Part shown: one piece after another, positions 50,357 to 59,450 of the stretch | Layout of the letters: each line of letters starts with the position of its first letter | How positions within the stretch are numbered: position 1 is the stretch's first letter | Origin: DASYLJ01 sp036009625 | GTDB taxonomy: Bacteria; Desulfobacterota; Binatia; DP-6 | Assembly (NCBI GenBank): GCA_036009625.1 | Contig: DASYLJ010000127.1 | Coordinates: 1-64,000 of the forward strand | DNA: 64,000 nt | Direction of reading: 5' to 3' | Notes under the pieces: generated by a model | What the model was told of the DNA's origin: nothing | What the model saw: only the letters and a program-made list of their open reading frames with translations | Databases searched by the model: none | Position numbers and translations under genes: made by a program

Positions 50357-53326
50357 TCAGTCGTCCGTCTGCTGCTCCGTCGTCAGGCCGACCGGCGTCG
50401 ACGTGAGACTGGCGGCCCGGCTCGGGACGGCGACCGACGTGACCGTCACGGACAGATCGCTGTCGCTCATCGAGCAGGCGAGGTTCGTGATCCCGAGCGA
50501 CGTCGTGGTGACGGCGTCGGGAGCGAAATCGATGGCACCGTCCTTGGCGAAGGGCTTGAAGGCCCAGAGGCGTCCACCCGTGAACGGATCGGACGCGTCG
50601 GCGAGAAGCGCCGTCGTGACGACACCGCCGTCGTCGGCGAGGCGGACGGCGACGTGCCCGGAGTTCGAGTAGGCGCCCGTCGTGCCGAACGTGTACCGCT
50701 TCTGCCACAGGATGTTGCCGACGGCGTCGAGGCCGACCAGGGCGGCGCTGGGCACACTCGTCAGCTCGTTGCCCGTGAGGTTCACCACCGAGCCACCGGC
50801 GACGTAGCCGGTGGTCGGAAGCTCGACGATGGAGTCGAGCAGGAACACCGAGCCCGCGCCGAACCCGAATCCGGGGAAGGACGCGAAGCCGACGCTGCCG
50901 TCGGCGAGCACGCGGAGTATCAGGCCATTGTGTTGCGCGCCGCCGCTGCCGGCGATCGTGACCTCGTCCTGCGACCCGACGATGGCCGCCGAGGGAATTG
51001 CGTCGGGCGCCTGGACGCAGCCGTCGTAGCGCTTCGCGTAGACCACCGAGCCGTCGGCGCCGAGCCGGAAGGCCACCAGCGCATCGCCATCCTCGGTGAC
51101 GCTGCCGGCCAGGAACACGTCGTCGCCGATCATCTCGATGACGTTGATCCGGAGACCCGCGATGTCGCCCAGCAGGCGGAACGTCGACCCGGAGCTCGTG
51201 GCGTGCAGTACGAAGCTCCGCGTATCGCCGCAGCCGCCCGCGATCCAGGCGTCGCCGGCATCGTCGACGGTGAGCGCGGTGACCTCGACGTTGCAGACGT
51301 CGAACGGAACGTCCCACGCACGGGCCTCCACGGCGCTGCCGTCCTGCGCGACCTTCGCGAGCACGATGGGCGCGATCCCGGATTGACCCGCGGCGACGAA
51401 GAGTGTGGCGTCTCGCGCCGATCGCACGCGCAGCGGCTCGAGCGGGACGCCGTCGAGCTCCAGGTCGCGTGCCCAGGTGAGGCCGCCGGCGTCGTCGAAC
51501 TTGGTGAGCGTCTCCACGCCGTATCCGGAACGCACGTAGCGGCCGTCGATGGTGCGCTGCAGGTCGGAGAAGTTGATGCCGTTCCCGGGTGACGCCGCAT
51601 TCGATCCGTCGACCGGCGAATCCCAGCTCCGCGACCACGGCGTGTACGTCGGCATCGCGAGATGTACCGCGTCGGGACCCGCACCGGGCGGCAGGATCGA
51701 GCTCTCCGGCGGCGGATCGCACATACCCTCCGAGATCGGCAGGTCGATCGCGTTCAGGTCGGGCGCCTTCCAGTCGACGAGGGTGACGGCGCCGATCAGC
51801 GGCAGCGCCGGGCTCGTCACCTTCACGCCGAGCGTCGCCTCGAGGCCGGCGTGCAGGTTCCAGCATGGGTCCTCGAAGAGATTCGCCTCGATCGCGCCGT
51901 ACGGCTTCGCGGTCGCGTACGGGCCGGTGACGCCGAACAGCAGGAGGTTCAGCGTCGCGCCGACTTCCACCCGCGCGAACGCCTGCAGCGTCACTTTCGT
52001 CTCGTTCGGTCCGAAGTCGGAGCTGATGAGCTCCGGCTCCTTGAGCTGCGGTGTCTGCGTCTGTTTCGACGACACCGTGACCGACGTCTCGAACACGGCC
52101 GACCCATGCAGGCCCGTCGAGAACTGGCCAGACGCCCCGCCGGACAGCTCGGCCGTGAGGTCGGCTTTCGGCACGAACACCAGCGGCCCGATGATGATCG
52201 GCGCGAGCGTCTCGGACGCGAGCTCGACTTCCTTCTTGTATTCGAGAAGCGCTGCCCCCTCGACATTGGCGTCCGCGTTCACCTGCGGAAACACCACGAA
52301 CGTGACCTTCGCCTCGGGGATCAGCTGGTCGATGTCGCACTGCGGCGGGTCACCGACGAGGACGTCCGCGAAGCTCGCGAGACAGTCGCTGACGATGTCC
52401 GGCAGCTCCGTGACGCCGACCCAGTCGACGTCGAGCCCGAAGTCGTAGTCGAAGCCGCCCCCGATCTCGCCCACGACCTTGATCTGGTCGTTCTTGGACT
52501 CCTCATCGCCGTCGCCGTCGAAGAGGACGTAGTCGAACTCCTTCTTGGTGCCGAAGTCGATCTGCGGACGGAACGACGTGGCGGACGTCGAGCCACCGGC
52601 GGAGGTGACGGGGGTGGATCCGGAGCCGCGGACGTGGAGCTTCGAATACGCCAGCTGGATCGGCGCCTGGCCGGTCCGGAGCACGAGCTGCGAGCCGTTC
52701 CGCTCGACGGCGAGCACCGCCCGGAGCAGTCCCGCGGGCGTGCTCGGCGAGACACCCGCCACGATCACCTTGCCGACGGCCACGTCGTCGAGCGCGGAAG
52801 GTGCCGGGTCGAAGGTGAGCGTCCCGTCGGGATCGGGCACCAGCGCGCCCAGGTCGGTGGTCGCGAGCTCCGTCGTCGACGGGAACGGCAGTGCCGCGAG
52901 CCCGTCGCAGGCATCGGCGCAGGACCGGAAGGCGCGGCCGGTCGGGAAGACGTCCTTGCACTTCTTCGCCTTTGCTATGGCGCACGCGCTCCCGCCCTTC
53001 TTCCGGCAGAGGACGAAGCCGGAGCGACCGCACGTCGTGCTGCCGAGGACGCGGGCCACCTCCTTCCGGCACGCCTTCGGGAATCCCGTCTTGCCGAGCG
53101 AGTCGGCGAAGCTTCGCACCACCGGCTTCCAGCATTTGGCGTATGCCTTCGCCGACGCTGCCACGTCGCACGGGCACGCGGCGCCGGCCGCGGCGCGGAC
53201 GTCGTCGAGGACCCCCGCCGGGCACTTCGAGGGCGCACCGCAGGTGAGCGTGGGGCCGGCAGCGAAGACGTTCCCGGTGAGGGAGGTCGCGAGCAGGAGG
53301 GTCGACAGGATGCCGAATGCGCGCAT
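50357..53326 (-). CDS. Exported protein with Cys-rich N-terminal domain and beta-propeller repeats
   Basis: 989 aa. A signal peptide ends GNVFA. Residues about 25-145 form a Cys/Lys-rich helical domain with about 14 Cys (KCPAGVLDDVRAAAG, CPCDVAAS, KACRKEV, KKCKDVF), a type that appears lineage-specific. A middle region of about 350 residues is beta-rich with a FDGDGDEESKNDQ acidic loop. The last about 400 residues have repeats such as VDDAGDAWIAGG, FRLGADGSVVYAKRYDG and LRVLADGSVGFASF, like SBBP or PQQ-type propellers. It is presumably surface-exposed. TATAAC stands 7 nt before the ATG with no Shine-Dalgarno, fitting a leaderless mRNA. Confidence 0.78.
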   Translation of the reverse strand: MRAFGILSTLLLATSLTGNVFAAGPTLTCGAPSKCPAGVLDDVRAAAGAACPCDVAASAKAYAKCWKPVVRSFADSLGKTGFPKACRKEVARVLGSTTCGRSGFVLCRKKGGSACAIAKAKKCKDVFPTGRAFRSCADACDGLAALPFPSTTELATTDLGALVPDPDGTLTFDPAPSALDDVAVGKVIVAGVSPSTPAGLLRAVLAVERNGSQLVLRTGQAPIQLAYSKLHVRGSGSTPVTSAGGSTSATSFRPQIDFGTKKEFDYVLFDGDGDEESKNDQIKVVGEIGGGFDYDFGLDVDWVGVTELPDIVSDCLASFADVLVGDPPQCDIDQLIPEAKVTFVVFPQVNADANVEGAALLEYKKEVELASETLAPIIIGPLVFVPKADLTAELSGGASGQFSTGLHGSAVFETSVTVSSKQTQTPQLKEPELISSDFGPNETKVTLQAFARVEVGATLNLLLFGVTGPYATAKPYGAIEANLFEDPCWNLHAGLEATLGVKVTSPALPLIGAVTLVDWKAPDLNAIDLPISEGMCDPPPESSILPPGAGPDAVHLAMPTYTPWSRSWDSPVDGSNAASPGNGINFSDLQRTIDGRYVRSGYGVETLTKFDDAGGLTWARDLELDGVPLEPLRVRSARDATLFVAAGQSGIAPIVLAKVAQDGSAVEARAWDVPFDVCNVEVTALTVDDAGDAWIAGGCGDTRSFVLHATSSGSTFRLLGDIAGLRINVIEMIGDDVFLAGSVTEDGDALVAFRLGADGSVVYAKRYDGCVQAPDAIPSAAIVGSQDEVTIAGSGGAQHNGLILRVLADGSVGFASFPGFGFGAGSVFLLDSIVELPTTGYVAGGSVVNLTGNELTSVPSAALVGLDAVGNILWQKRYTFGTTGAYSNSGHVAVRLADDGGVVTTALLADASDPFTGGRLWAFKPFAKDGAIDFAPDAVTTTSLGITNLACSMSDSDLSVTVTSVAVPSRAASLTSTPVGLTTEQQTDD

Positions 53327-53333
53327 GGCCGCG

Positions 53334-53339
53334 GTTATA
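53334..53339 (-). promoter_or_regulatory. TATAAC -10 box, leaderless-type
   Basis: TATAAC ends 7 nt before the ATG at 53326, the distance seen for the esterase gene. A weak TTGTAG lies 20 nt upstream; the -35 is not convincing. Confidence 0.4.
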
Positions 53340-53456
53340 CGCAGGGCCAGGCACGGCGGCTACAAATATTGAGGCTTCGCGTGGGACTGCCGCCCTCATC
53401 CGTCGGGGCGGAGGTCGGATCTCAGGATCGCGGGTGGATGCTGGCAGCGAGAGCGC

Positions 53457-54788
53457 TCAGATCGTCGAGGCGTCGTACTCGTCGCCGGAACGCTCGGCGG
53501 AGTAGACCTCGTCGCACAGTTGCCGGACCTCCACGCCTGCCTTCGAGGTGATCGCCGCACCCAGGACGTCGGACTCCCACGCCACCGGCTCGAGGGCGGG
53601 ATTGTAGTCCTTCGAAGCAAAGGGGACGCGACGAAATGCGTTCGCCGGACCGTTGCTCTTCATGAGCTGCTGGTAGGCGAGGTTGGACAGACGGGTTCTC
53701 CCCGCCGGACCACTGCTCAGTCGGCAGGCACCGACCACACCTCGTCCGACCGTGATCGGATTGTAGCGATGGTCGAGCGACCAGTGAGCCTGGCCGAGGT
53801 CGATCCCGATCGTGGCCCCGAGCATGTTCGAATCCACTCGGAGGAACTGTCGCAACCGGTTGATGTGGAGGGACGTCGCGAGATGCATCGCCGCCGCACA
53901 GTCCGAGGCCGCGGCGATGGCATTCCGGTCGTAGGACGTCAGGCTCTCCTCCTCGAGAAAGTGGATGAGTGCGCCATCCCCCGTGAACTTGTCGAAGACG
54001 CCGCCATAGTGATGGGCGACGCGCGTGAGGATCTGGACGAGTTGGTCCATCCAGATGGCGAACTTCCGACCATCGTCGGCTTGCTCCATGCAGAACGTCG
54101 ACTTGCGGAGATCGAGCGATAGCGTCGCGGTCAGTCGGCTCCGGGGCGTCCCACCGTCGTCCCAGGGAGGAACGAGCCGCTGACGACTCGGTGGTTCCGC
54201 CGATGCGTCAGCCCAATAGCGTTCCGAGACCTCGCGTGGGAACGGGGCGAAGACGCGAACACGTTGGCGGAGCGCTTGGAAGAGGATGCCGAGTACCGTC
54301 CAACCCACGTGATCCAACAGGAACTGCCGAGTGTGGTCCGGCCAGCGTCGAACCGTCGCCTGGGGGAACACGATCGCACAGTAGTCTCGCCGATGTTGGT
54401 GGGTGGGCCTCGATGCGATCGGATCACCGATGGCGAGCGCGACCACGCTGTACTGGTCGAGTGTGAACGTGCACGTTCCCGGAGAACCGTCCTCGGCACG
54501 GCGTCGGAGGTGGGCGATGCATTCCTGGTGGATGCGCGTGCCGAGCCTCGAATCGTGGCGAGCGATCGCCGGCGCGAAGTGACTGAGCGTCACGTCCTCG
54601 GGATGCAGATGTGCGACGAGACCGATCGCGCGAATCGCATCGAGGCATTCCTGGATCGCCCGACGCAAGCGACGATCCAGTCCCTGCCACCCCCACCGCT
54701 TGGTCGCCATCGTCCGACAGACGGTAGCAACGTTCTCCGCGAGATCGCGCTGCAATGCCCCCAGTAGCTTGGCGTCCGGCTGCTGCAT
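53457..54788 (-). CDS. Class III nucleotidyl-cyclase-like protein with N-terminal unknown domain
   Basis: 443 aa. Residues 1-215 form a domain I do not recognise. From about 220 the class III cyclase fold appears: LSLDLRKST contains Asp226, the first metal ligand, and FDKFTGDGALIHF contains Lys267 and Asp271, matching the base-recognition Lys and second metal Asp. The later block ITVGRGVVGACRL corresponds to the GDxVNxAAR motif, but the transition-state Asn is replaced and the Asp is Arg. Activity may therefore be reduced, or the protein may bind nucleotide only. It is the last gene of an operon with a kinase and a receiver, so it is probably the output. Confidence 0.72.
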   Translation of the reverse strand: MQQPDAKLLGALQRDLAENVATVCRTMATKRWGWQGLDRRLRRAIQECLDAIRAIGLVAHLHPEDVTLSHFAPAIARHDSRLGTRIHQECIAHLRRRAEDGSPGTCTFTLDQYSVVALAIGDPIASRPTHQHRRDYCAIVFPQATVRRWPDHTRQFLLDHVGWTVLGILFQALRQRVRVFAPFPREVSERYWADASAEPPSRQRLVPPWDDGGTPRSRLTATLSLDLRKSTFCMEQADDGRKFAIWMDQLVQILTRVAHHYGGVFDKFTGDGALIHFLEEESLTSYDRNAIAAASDCAAAMHLATSLHINRLRQFLRVDSNMLGATIGIDLGQAHWSLDHRYNPITVGRGVVGACRLSSGPAGRTRLSNLAYQQLMKSNGPANAFRRVPFASKDYNPALEPVAWESDVLGAAITSKAGVEVRQLCDEVYSAERSGDEYDASTI

Positions 54789-54795
54789 CCGCGCA

Positions 54796-55293
54796 CTAAG
54801 TCAGTTGCAGAAGCGTCGTCAGCAGCCCCAGGAGCAAATCGCTGTCGACCGGTTTCGAGAATACGTTCTGGGGAGGAATCTGATCGAGGATGTCCTTCGG
54901 TATCTCCGTCGTGTAGGCGCTGATGAAGAGCACCGCCGACGCGGGGGCGGCGATGCGGGCTGCCTTGAACGCCTCGTTGGCATCGTTCACCAGGCGGCCT
55001 TCGATCACGGTGAAGACGTCGAGCAGTACGATCGTGAGCGCGGCGTCCGTAGGCTTTCCTGCGACATCCGCGAGCTCGTCACTGGTTGTGTATGCGCAGT
55101 ACTGGACGAGGGTGGGGGCCGATGGAAGGCTCATCTCGAACCAGACCAACCGGCCTGCCATATCCTCATGAAGCTCCGGATCGCCCGGAAACCATTCTGG
55201 ATGGCTGAGCCAGATGTAGTTCCGGAGCGCGGAGGGAATCCAGTTCATCACCTCGAACTCGTCCTCGAGGTGAAGTATCCGGACGGCCCGCAC
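54796..55293 (-). CDS. Atypical response-regulator receiver domain
   Basis: 165 aa from the GTG at 55293, which directly follows the kinase stop TAG. The acidic pair is Glu10-Asp11 (ILHLEDE), the phosphoacceptor is Asp92 (VLLDVFT), the switch Ser/Thr is Ser125 (FISAYT) and the Lys is Lys147 (FSKPVD). The spacing between the acidic pair and Asp92 is about 80 residues, against about 40 normally, so an insertion of some 40 residues (about 25-80) sits in the first half. There is no output domain. It presumably passes the phosphate signal to the cyclase-like protein encoded 7 bp downstream. Confidence 0.75.
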   Translation of the reverse strand: MRAVRILHLEDEFEVMNWIPSALRNYIWLSHPEWFPGDPELHEDMAGRLVWFEMSLPSAPTLVQYCAYTTSDELADVAGKPTDAALTIVLLDVFTVIEGRLVNDANEAFKAARIAAPASAVLFISAYTTEIPKDILDQIPPQNVFSKPVDSDLLLGLLTTLLQLT

Positions 55294-57429
55294 CTAGTGG
55301 GCCTCGCGCCGATCGGCGGGGAGCCTGAAGAAGAACGTGGTCTTCGCGACGTTCTCGGACGGACTCATGAGTTGCGACTCGCAGGTGATGCGTCCCATGT
55401 GTACCTCGGCAACTCGACGCACGATGGCCAGTCCCAGGCCAGTGCCCGATCGCAGCGGAGCCGCGGGGTCGGTAACGCGTCGGGTGAACGGTTCGAAGAT
55501 GACCTCCCGATCGTCGCTCGCGATGAGCACGCCATGATTCGTGATGTGCAGGCCGACCTGTGAGCGGCCGCCCACGCGCTCGGTCCCGAGCCAGACCTCG
55601 ATCGAGCGTCTCCGGTAGGAATACTTGATCGCGTTGTCCATGAGATTGAAGATCGCGACCTCGATCAGTCCGCGATCGACCGAGACCGTGGACTGGCGAC
55701 CCGGGATGGTGTTGTTGAAGGAGAACGTCAGCTCGCGCTGCTCGAATGCGGGCTGCACCGTGCGCAGGATCTCGCGGACGATCTCGTCCAATGCCGACGA
55801 GGCGATGCGCAGGTTCTCGCGCGACATCTGGCCCACGAGATACCGATTCTGCTCGATCAGGGTCTGCACGTACTTCGTGTAGAACCGGACGCGCTGCAGC
55901 GACTTGTGGAAGCGGGCCTGCGTAAGAACGCTCTGGACGCCCTGCTGCTTGTAGACCTCGTAGCTCGACAAGAGCTCGTGGGTGTAGCCCGCCACGCCCG
56001 CGAGACCTCCCTTGACCACGTGCTGCAACTGGAGAAATGTCTCCGTCTCGTTTCGCTTGTGCAGATCGAGGCGCAGGATCTGCGCGATCTCGCGGGCGAA
56101 GAATCGCACGGAGCGACGCTCGTACTGGCTGAGCTCGGCGCGCGCCAGCGAGAGCACGAGCGTTGCCGGCAGCTCCAGGTTCGGCATGTCCTGCTCGTAC
56201 GTGCTCGCCGCCTCGTTGGGCCGCACAGCGCCCGACCGCGGTGCCGTCCCGAGCTCGAGGGTCTCCGGCGGTCGACCAGGAGCCACGGTGCGGCGAAGGG
56301 ATGCCGAGACGATCCCCGGCACGGCGCGATAGAGGAGATCGAAGAGCGCGGCGCGGCTCTTGGCATCCGTGAGAAATCCCCACGTCTCCGTCCGAGCGAT
56401 CTCTCCCACGAAGTCGTAGAGGCGAGCACTCGGAATGACGGATGCGAGCAAGGCGAGGACCGAGCGCAGGACCTCTTCGTCGTGGTGCGAGAATTCCCCC
56501 GACAGCCCGCTTTCCTTGTTGAGGAGCAGCACCAGGGCCAGGCTGTGTTCCCCCATGCGTACCGGGCCAGCCATCGCGGCTCGAATGCCGCTCGAGAGGT
56601 AGCGCTCGACCAACGCGGTGACGAGGTCCGCGTCGAACTCCGTGGTGTGCAGCACCCGTTGGCGTTCCTCGGGGTCGCCGAAGTTCCGCAGGCGGCCGAC
56701 GTCGCCGCGCCGCGCGACCTGCGCGCATAGGCTCTCACGGGCGGCCGTCAGATCACCCAGCACCGGACGATCGTGATCCACCGCCACGACGCGAAAGGTG
56801 AGGTCGGGCTGCGGGGTCAGGACGGCGCAGAGCTCGGCACCCGTGGCCTTGCGCAGGGCGGAAGCGGTTGCGGTGAGCCACGCGACGACCGAGCTGCCGA
56901 CCTGCACGCGCAGGATCTCGGCGACGGCGTTCGCCTTCGTCTGCTCGGCCCGCCGGGCGAGCAGGGCGCCGAGTCGGCTAGCGATGAGGTCGAGCAAGAC
57001 GTCGGCGTTCGCCGGCGCCGGTTCGGATGCGAGGAACTGAAGGTACCCCAGCGGCTCCGCTGCTGCGCACGCGGGGTCTCGGACCGGTACGTCGTGCTCG
57101 GCCGCGAGCAGATCGTTCGCGGCCGCCCATCGGGAGAGGCTCGGCACCTGGACCAGGGCCACCGCGGCCTCCCAGCGCGCGGTGACATCCCGAGCTGGAA
57201 CATCGACGCGACAGTTCCGCGGCGGAGGCACGTCGGCGGCGCCTGCTCGCAGGCGGCAGGTCTCCAGGGTGAACGAAGAGCCGGCCGGATCGTATAGCCA
57301 GAGCAGGGCAGCCACGGGACCCGCCGAGACGATGTCACACGCGGCGTCGAGGTGCGCGGCGACGTCGGGCAGAGCACGCCGCGTCAGCGCCTCGAGCGAG
57401 ATGGGCCAGGCTCCCCGATCGTCCCCCAT
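55294..57429 (-). CDS. Cytoplasmic sensor histidine kinase with GAF-like domains
   Basis: 711 aa from the ATG at 57429, with GGGG just upstream; the longer open frame is noise. No transmembrane segment is seen. One GAF-like region spans about 20-170 (AALLWLYDPAGSSF, PLGYLQFLASEPAPA), and a second spans about 185-360 (GAELCAVLTPQPDL, GEHSLALVLLLNKESG). The likely phosphoacceptor is QLQHVVKGGLAGV. The ATPase domain has NLMDNAIKYS (N box) and GTGLGLAIVRRV (G2), but the G1 motif DxGxG is altered to TNHGVLI, so kinase activity may be changed. It heads a three-gene operon with the receiver and the cyclase-like gene. Confidence 0.8.
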   Translation of the reverse strand: MGDDRGAWPISLEALTRRALPDVAAHLDAACDIVSAGPVAALLWLYDPAGSSFTLETCRLRAGAADVPPPRNCRVDVPARDVTARWEAAVALVQVPSLSRWAAANDLLAAEHDVPVRDPACAAAEPLGYLQFLASEPAPANADVLLDLIASRLGALLARRAEQTKANAVAEILRVQVGSSVVAWLTATASALRKATGAELCAVLTPQPDLTFRVVAVDHDRPVLGDLTAARESLCAQVARRGDVGRLRNFGDPEERQRVLHTTEFDADLVTALVERYLSSGIRAAMAGPVRMGEHSLALVLLLNKESGLSGEFSHHDEEVLRSVLALLASVIPSARLYDFVGEIARTETWGFLTDAKSRAALFDLLYRAVPGIVSASLRRTVAPGRPPETLELGTAPRSGAVRPNEAASTYEQDMPNLELPATLVLSLARAELSQYERRSVRFFAREIAQILRLDLHKRNETETFLQLQHVVKGGLAGVAGYTHELLSSYEVYKQQGVQSVLTQARFHKSLQRVRFYTKYVQTLIEQNRYLVGQMSRENLRIASSALDEIVREILRTVQPAFEQRELTFSFNNTIPGRQSTVSVDRGLIEVAIFNLMDNAIKYSYRRRSIEVWLGTERVGGRSQVGLHITNHGVLIASDDREVIFEPFTRRVTDPAAPLRSGTGLGLAIVRRVAEVHMGRITCESQLMSPSENVAKTTFFFRLPADRREAH

Positions 57430-57819
57430 GTCCCCATTCAGCTTCGCCGCGGCAGTGTAGTCGATAGCTAGTAATGCCAAACGTTGCGCCAGTTGAGAGT
57501 TGGACTTCTGACCAAGTGGTCGTAGGGCGGTACCACACCGCGTCCGCGACGGGCAAGTAGAATGATGCCCACCGAGGGGTGGGCGGCGCCAGGGGCATGT
57601 CGATCCGGTCGCCGACGAGACCCACGGATGCGTAGTGCGAGCTTGATGACGGAGCGCGCAGGAACACGTAGAGCGTCGCCTTCCCTCCCTTGGCGCCGAC
57701 GTCGGCATCGACGATCAGACGCCGGTCGCCGAGGGGATCGGCATCGGCCTCGAGACGCGATTCACCGGCGAGATCGACGAGATCACGCTCGAAGTGGTCC
57801 GACGAAGTAGGTGCAGCCG
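57430..57819. other. Intergenic 390 bp between kinase operon and ClC gene
   Basis: It holds the kinase promoter region, whose AT-rich part around 57450-57475 has TACACT as a possible -10, and a remnant of a sulfatase gene on the plus strand. I see no intact gene. Confidence 0.5.
57671..57805 (+). pseudogene. C-terminal remnant of an arylsulfatase gene
   Basis: About 45 codons read GADVGIDDQTPVAEG, RFTGEIDEITLEV and similar. This matches the end of arylsulfatases, including the intact gene here (DIGSDTRTAVDDSY, RFTGTIDKLTFHL). The natural stop is lost and the frame runs into sequence antisense to the ClC gene. Confidence 0.6.
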
Positions 57820-59052
57820 CTACTCGCGTCGGTCGTGCTGCGCGTCGGAGACCGACGCGTCGCCCATCATGGTCTGCCCGATGGCGATCGACACGATGCC
57901 GATGCACGTCAGCGCGAGATCGCCGCTCTGCTCCGCCACCAGCAGCATCCCCGCGAGCGGAATTCGGTACCCCGACGCCAGGAACGTCGCCGAGCCGAGC
58001 AGCGCCAGGGGTCCGCCAGGCACGAGGCCGAGGAGCCGCTCGAGCAGCACGGCGAGCAGGAGGCCGGTGCACGCCAACGACGTGAAGACGCCGCCGCCGC
58101 CGCCACCGTAGACGGAGATGAGCGTTCCGGCAGTGCGAACGGCGAGCACCGCCACCAGCACCTCGGGCGCGTGCGCCGCGGCCACCGACCAGTCGGCCGC
58201 GATGTAGCCGGGGCCGAACGTGATCCAGGCGCCGGTGAGGGCGTGTCCGATCCACGCGAGCCCCGCCAGTACGACGCCTCCGGTCGCGGCGCGCGTCCAC
58301 GGTCCGTGCCGGTGCCCGATGTCGCGCAGGGTGGTGAGCGCGGCGGCGAACAGCCGCGCCCCGAGCCCGCAGGCGATGGCCAGGAGGATGATGGTGACGA
58401 TGAACGGCACGTCGAACGACGGGCGATCCGCCACCACGACCAGGGGCTTCGCGCCGATCAATGCCCCGCGGACGGCGAACGCGACGCTGGCCGCGATCGC
58501 CGCCGGCACCAGGCGGGGCGTGTCGACGTCACGCCGAAACGGCACCTCGATCCCATACAGCGTACCCACACCGGGCGACGAGAAGATCGCGGCGATGCCG
58601 GCGCTGGCGCCCGCGACCACCAACGCCCGCACCTCGTCGGCCGAGAGCGCCAGACGTGGCACGCGTCCGAAGCACTCCCCCAGCGAGGCGCCGATCAGCG
58701 CCGATGGCGACTCGAAGCCCTGGGAGCCGCCGAGCCCGACGGTGGCGATCGCAGCGAGCACCCGGCCGGGAAGCTGGCGCAACGGCACGTGCGCTCCGGG
58801 GGTGTGGTACGTCACGATGTAGAGCTCCGAGGTCGACGGGCGAAGCGTGCGGGTGACCGTCACGGCCACGAGCACCGCGAGCGGAAGCGCGAAGGCGGTA
58901 GCGAGCGCCGGCCAGCCGTCGGGCAATGCCGCGACCGTCGCGGTCATGAGCCACCCTTCGACGCCGCCGTTCAGCGCCGCCACGGCGGCGCCCGTGAACG
59001 CACCGATGAGGGCGGGCGCCAGCACCGTCCACGTCAATCGTCGTGCCCCCAT
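57820..59052 (-). CDS. ClC-type chloride channel or antiporter
   Basis: About 410 aa from the ATG at 59052, which directly precedes the first helix; a GTG at 59097 is possible. The selectivity region reads GGSQGFESPSALIGA, the counterpart of GSxGREGP, so the gating Glu is kept while the Arg before it is Phe and the Gly after it is Ser. GGGGGVFTSLA matches the GxFxP region, with Thr for Pro. IFSSPGVGTLYGIEVPF corresponds to the conserved helix I-J. It carries chloride or another anion across the inner membrane. It is single-gene. The altered filter residues may change ion preference. Confidence 0.85.
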   Translation of the reverse strand: MGARRLTWTVLAPALIGAFTGAAVAALNGGVEGWLMTATVAALPDGWPALATAFALPLAVLVAVTVTRTLRPSTSELYIVTYHTPGAHVPLRQLPGRVLAAIATVGLGGSQGFESPSALIGASLGECFGRVPRLALSADEVRALVVAGASAGIAAIFSSPGVGTLYGIEVPFRRDVDTPRLVPAAIAASVAFAVRGALIGAKPLVVVADRPSFDVPFIVTIILLAIACGLGARLFAAALTTLRDIGHRHGPWTRAATGGVVLAGLAWIGHALTGAWITFGPGYIAADWSVAAAHAPEVLVAVLAVRTAGTLISVYGGGGGGVFTSLACTGLLLAVLLERLLGLVPGGPLALLGSATFLASGYRIPLAGMLLVAEQSGDLALTCIGIVSIAIGQTMMGDASVSDAQHDRRE

Positions 59053-59450
59053 CGCCACCGCCGTCAGCCCTCGAGACTCGTCTAGCAGAAGCGTCACCCC
59101 AACCAGTAGAGGGCGGGATGGCCCGGCGCGCCTTCTGCGCGTCCATCGCGATCGCAGGATGCGGCAGTCACCGCAACGAGCGCCATCGTGAACCCCGACG
59201 GCGACGACCCGGCCGACGCGAGTAGCCGAGCGGAGGTCCCGACGCCGCCCGCGAAGGCCGCCTCACGTGACCCGGCCCGGGACCGGACGCGCGCGTCTTC
59301 CCGTCACAGCCCGCCGCTGCGCATCGCGCCCGACCTCACGCACGCATCGCTTGCCGAGGGATGAGCAATCATGGCACTCAGCACAGTCACGCCGTCTTCC
59401 AGTTCTCGAGCTACCAACTTCGTGCAGCATCAATGGAGGAGCCTATCCAC
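59053..59450. other. Intergenic 400 bp upstream of the five-gene operon
   Basis: No gene-like frame is convincing. The divergent promoters of the ClC gene and the operon must lie here. I cannot pick out -35 and -10 boxes with confidence. Confidence 0.4.

Noticed and set aside
57440..57480. Possible sigma-54 promoter before the kinase operon
   Set aside because: A TTGGCA-like element exists, but the distance between the GG and GC pairs is 8, not 10.
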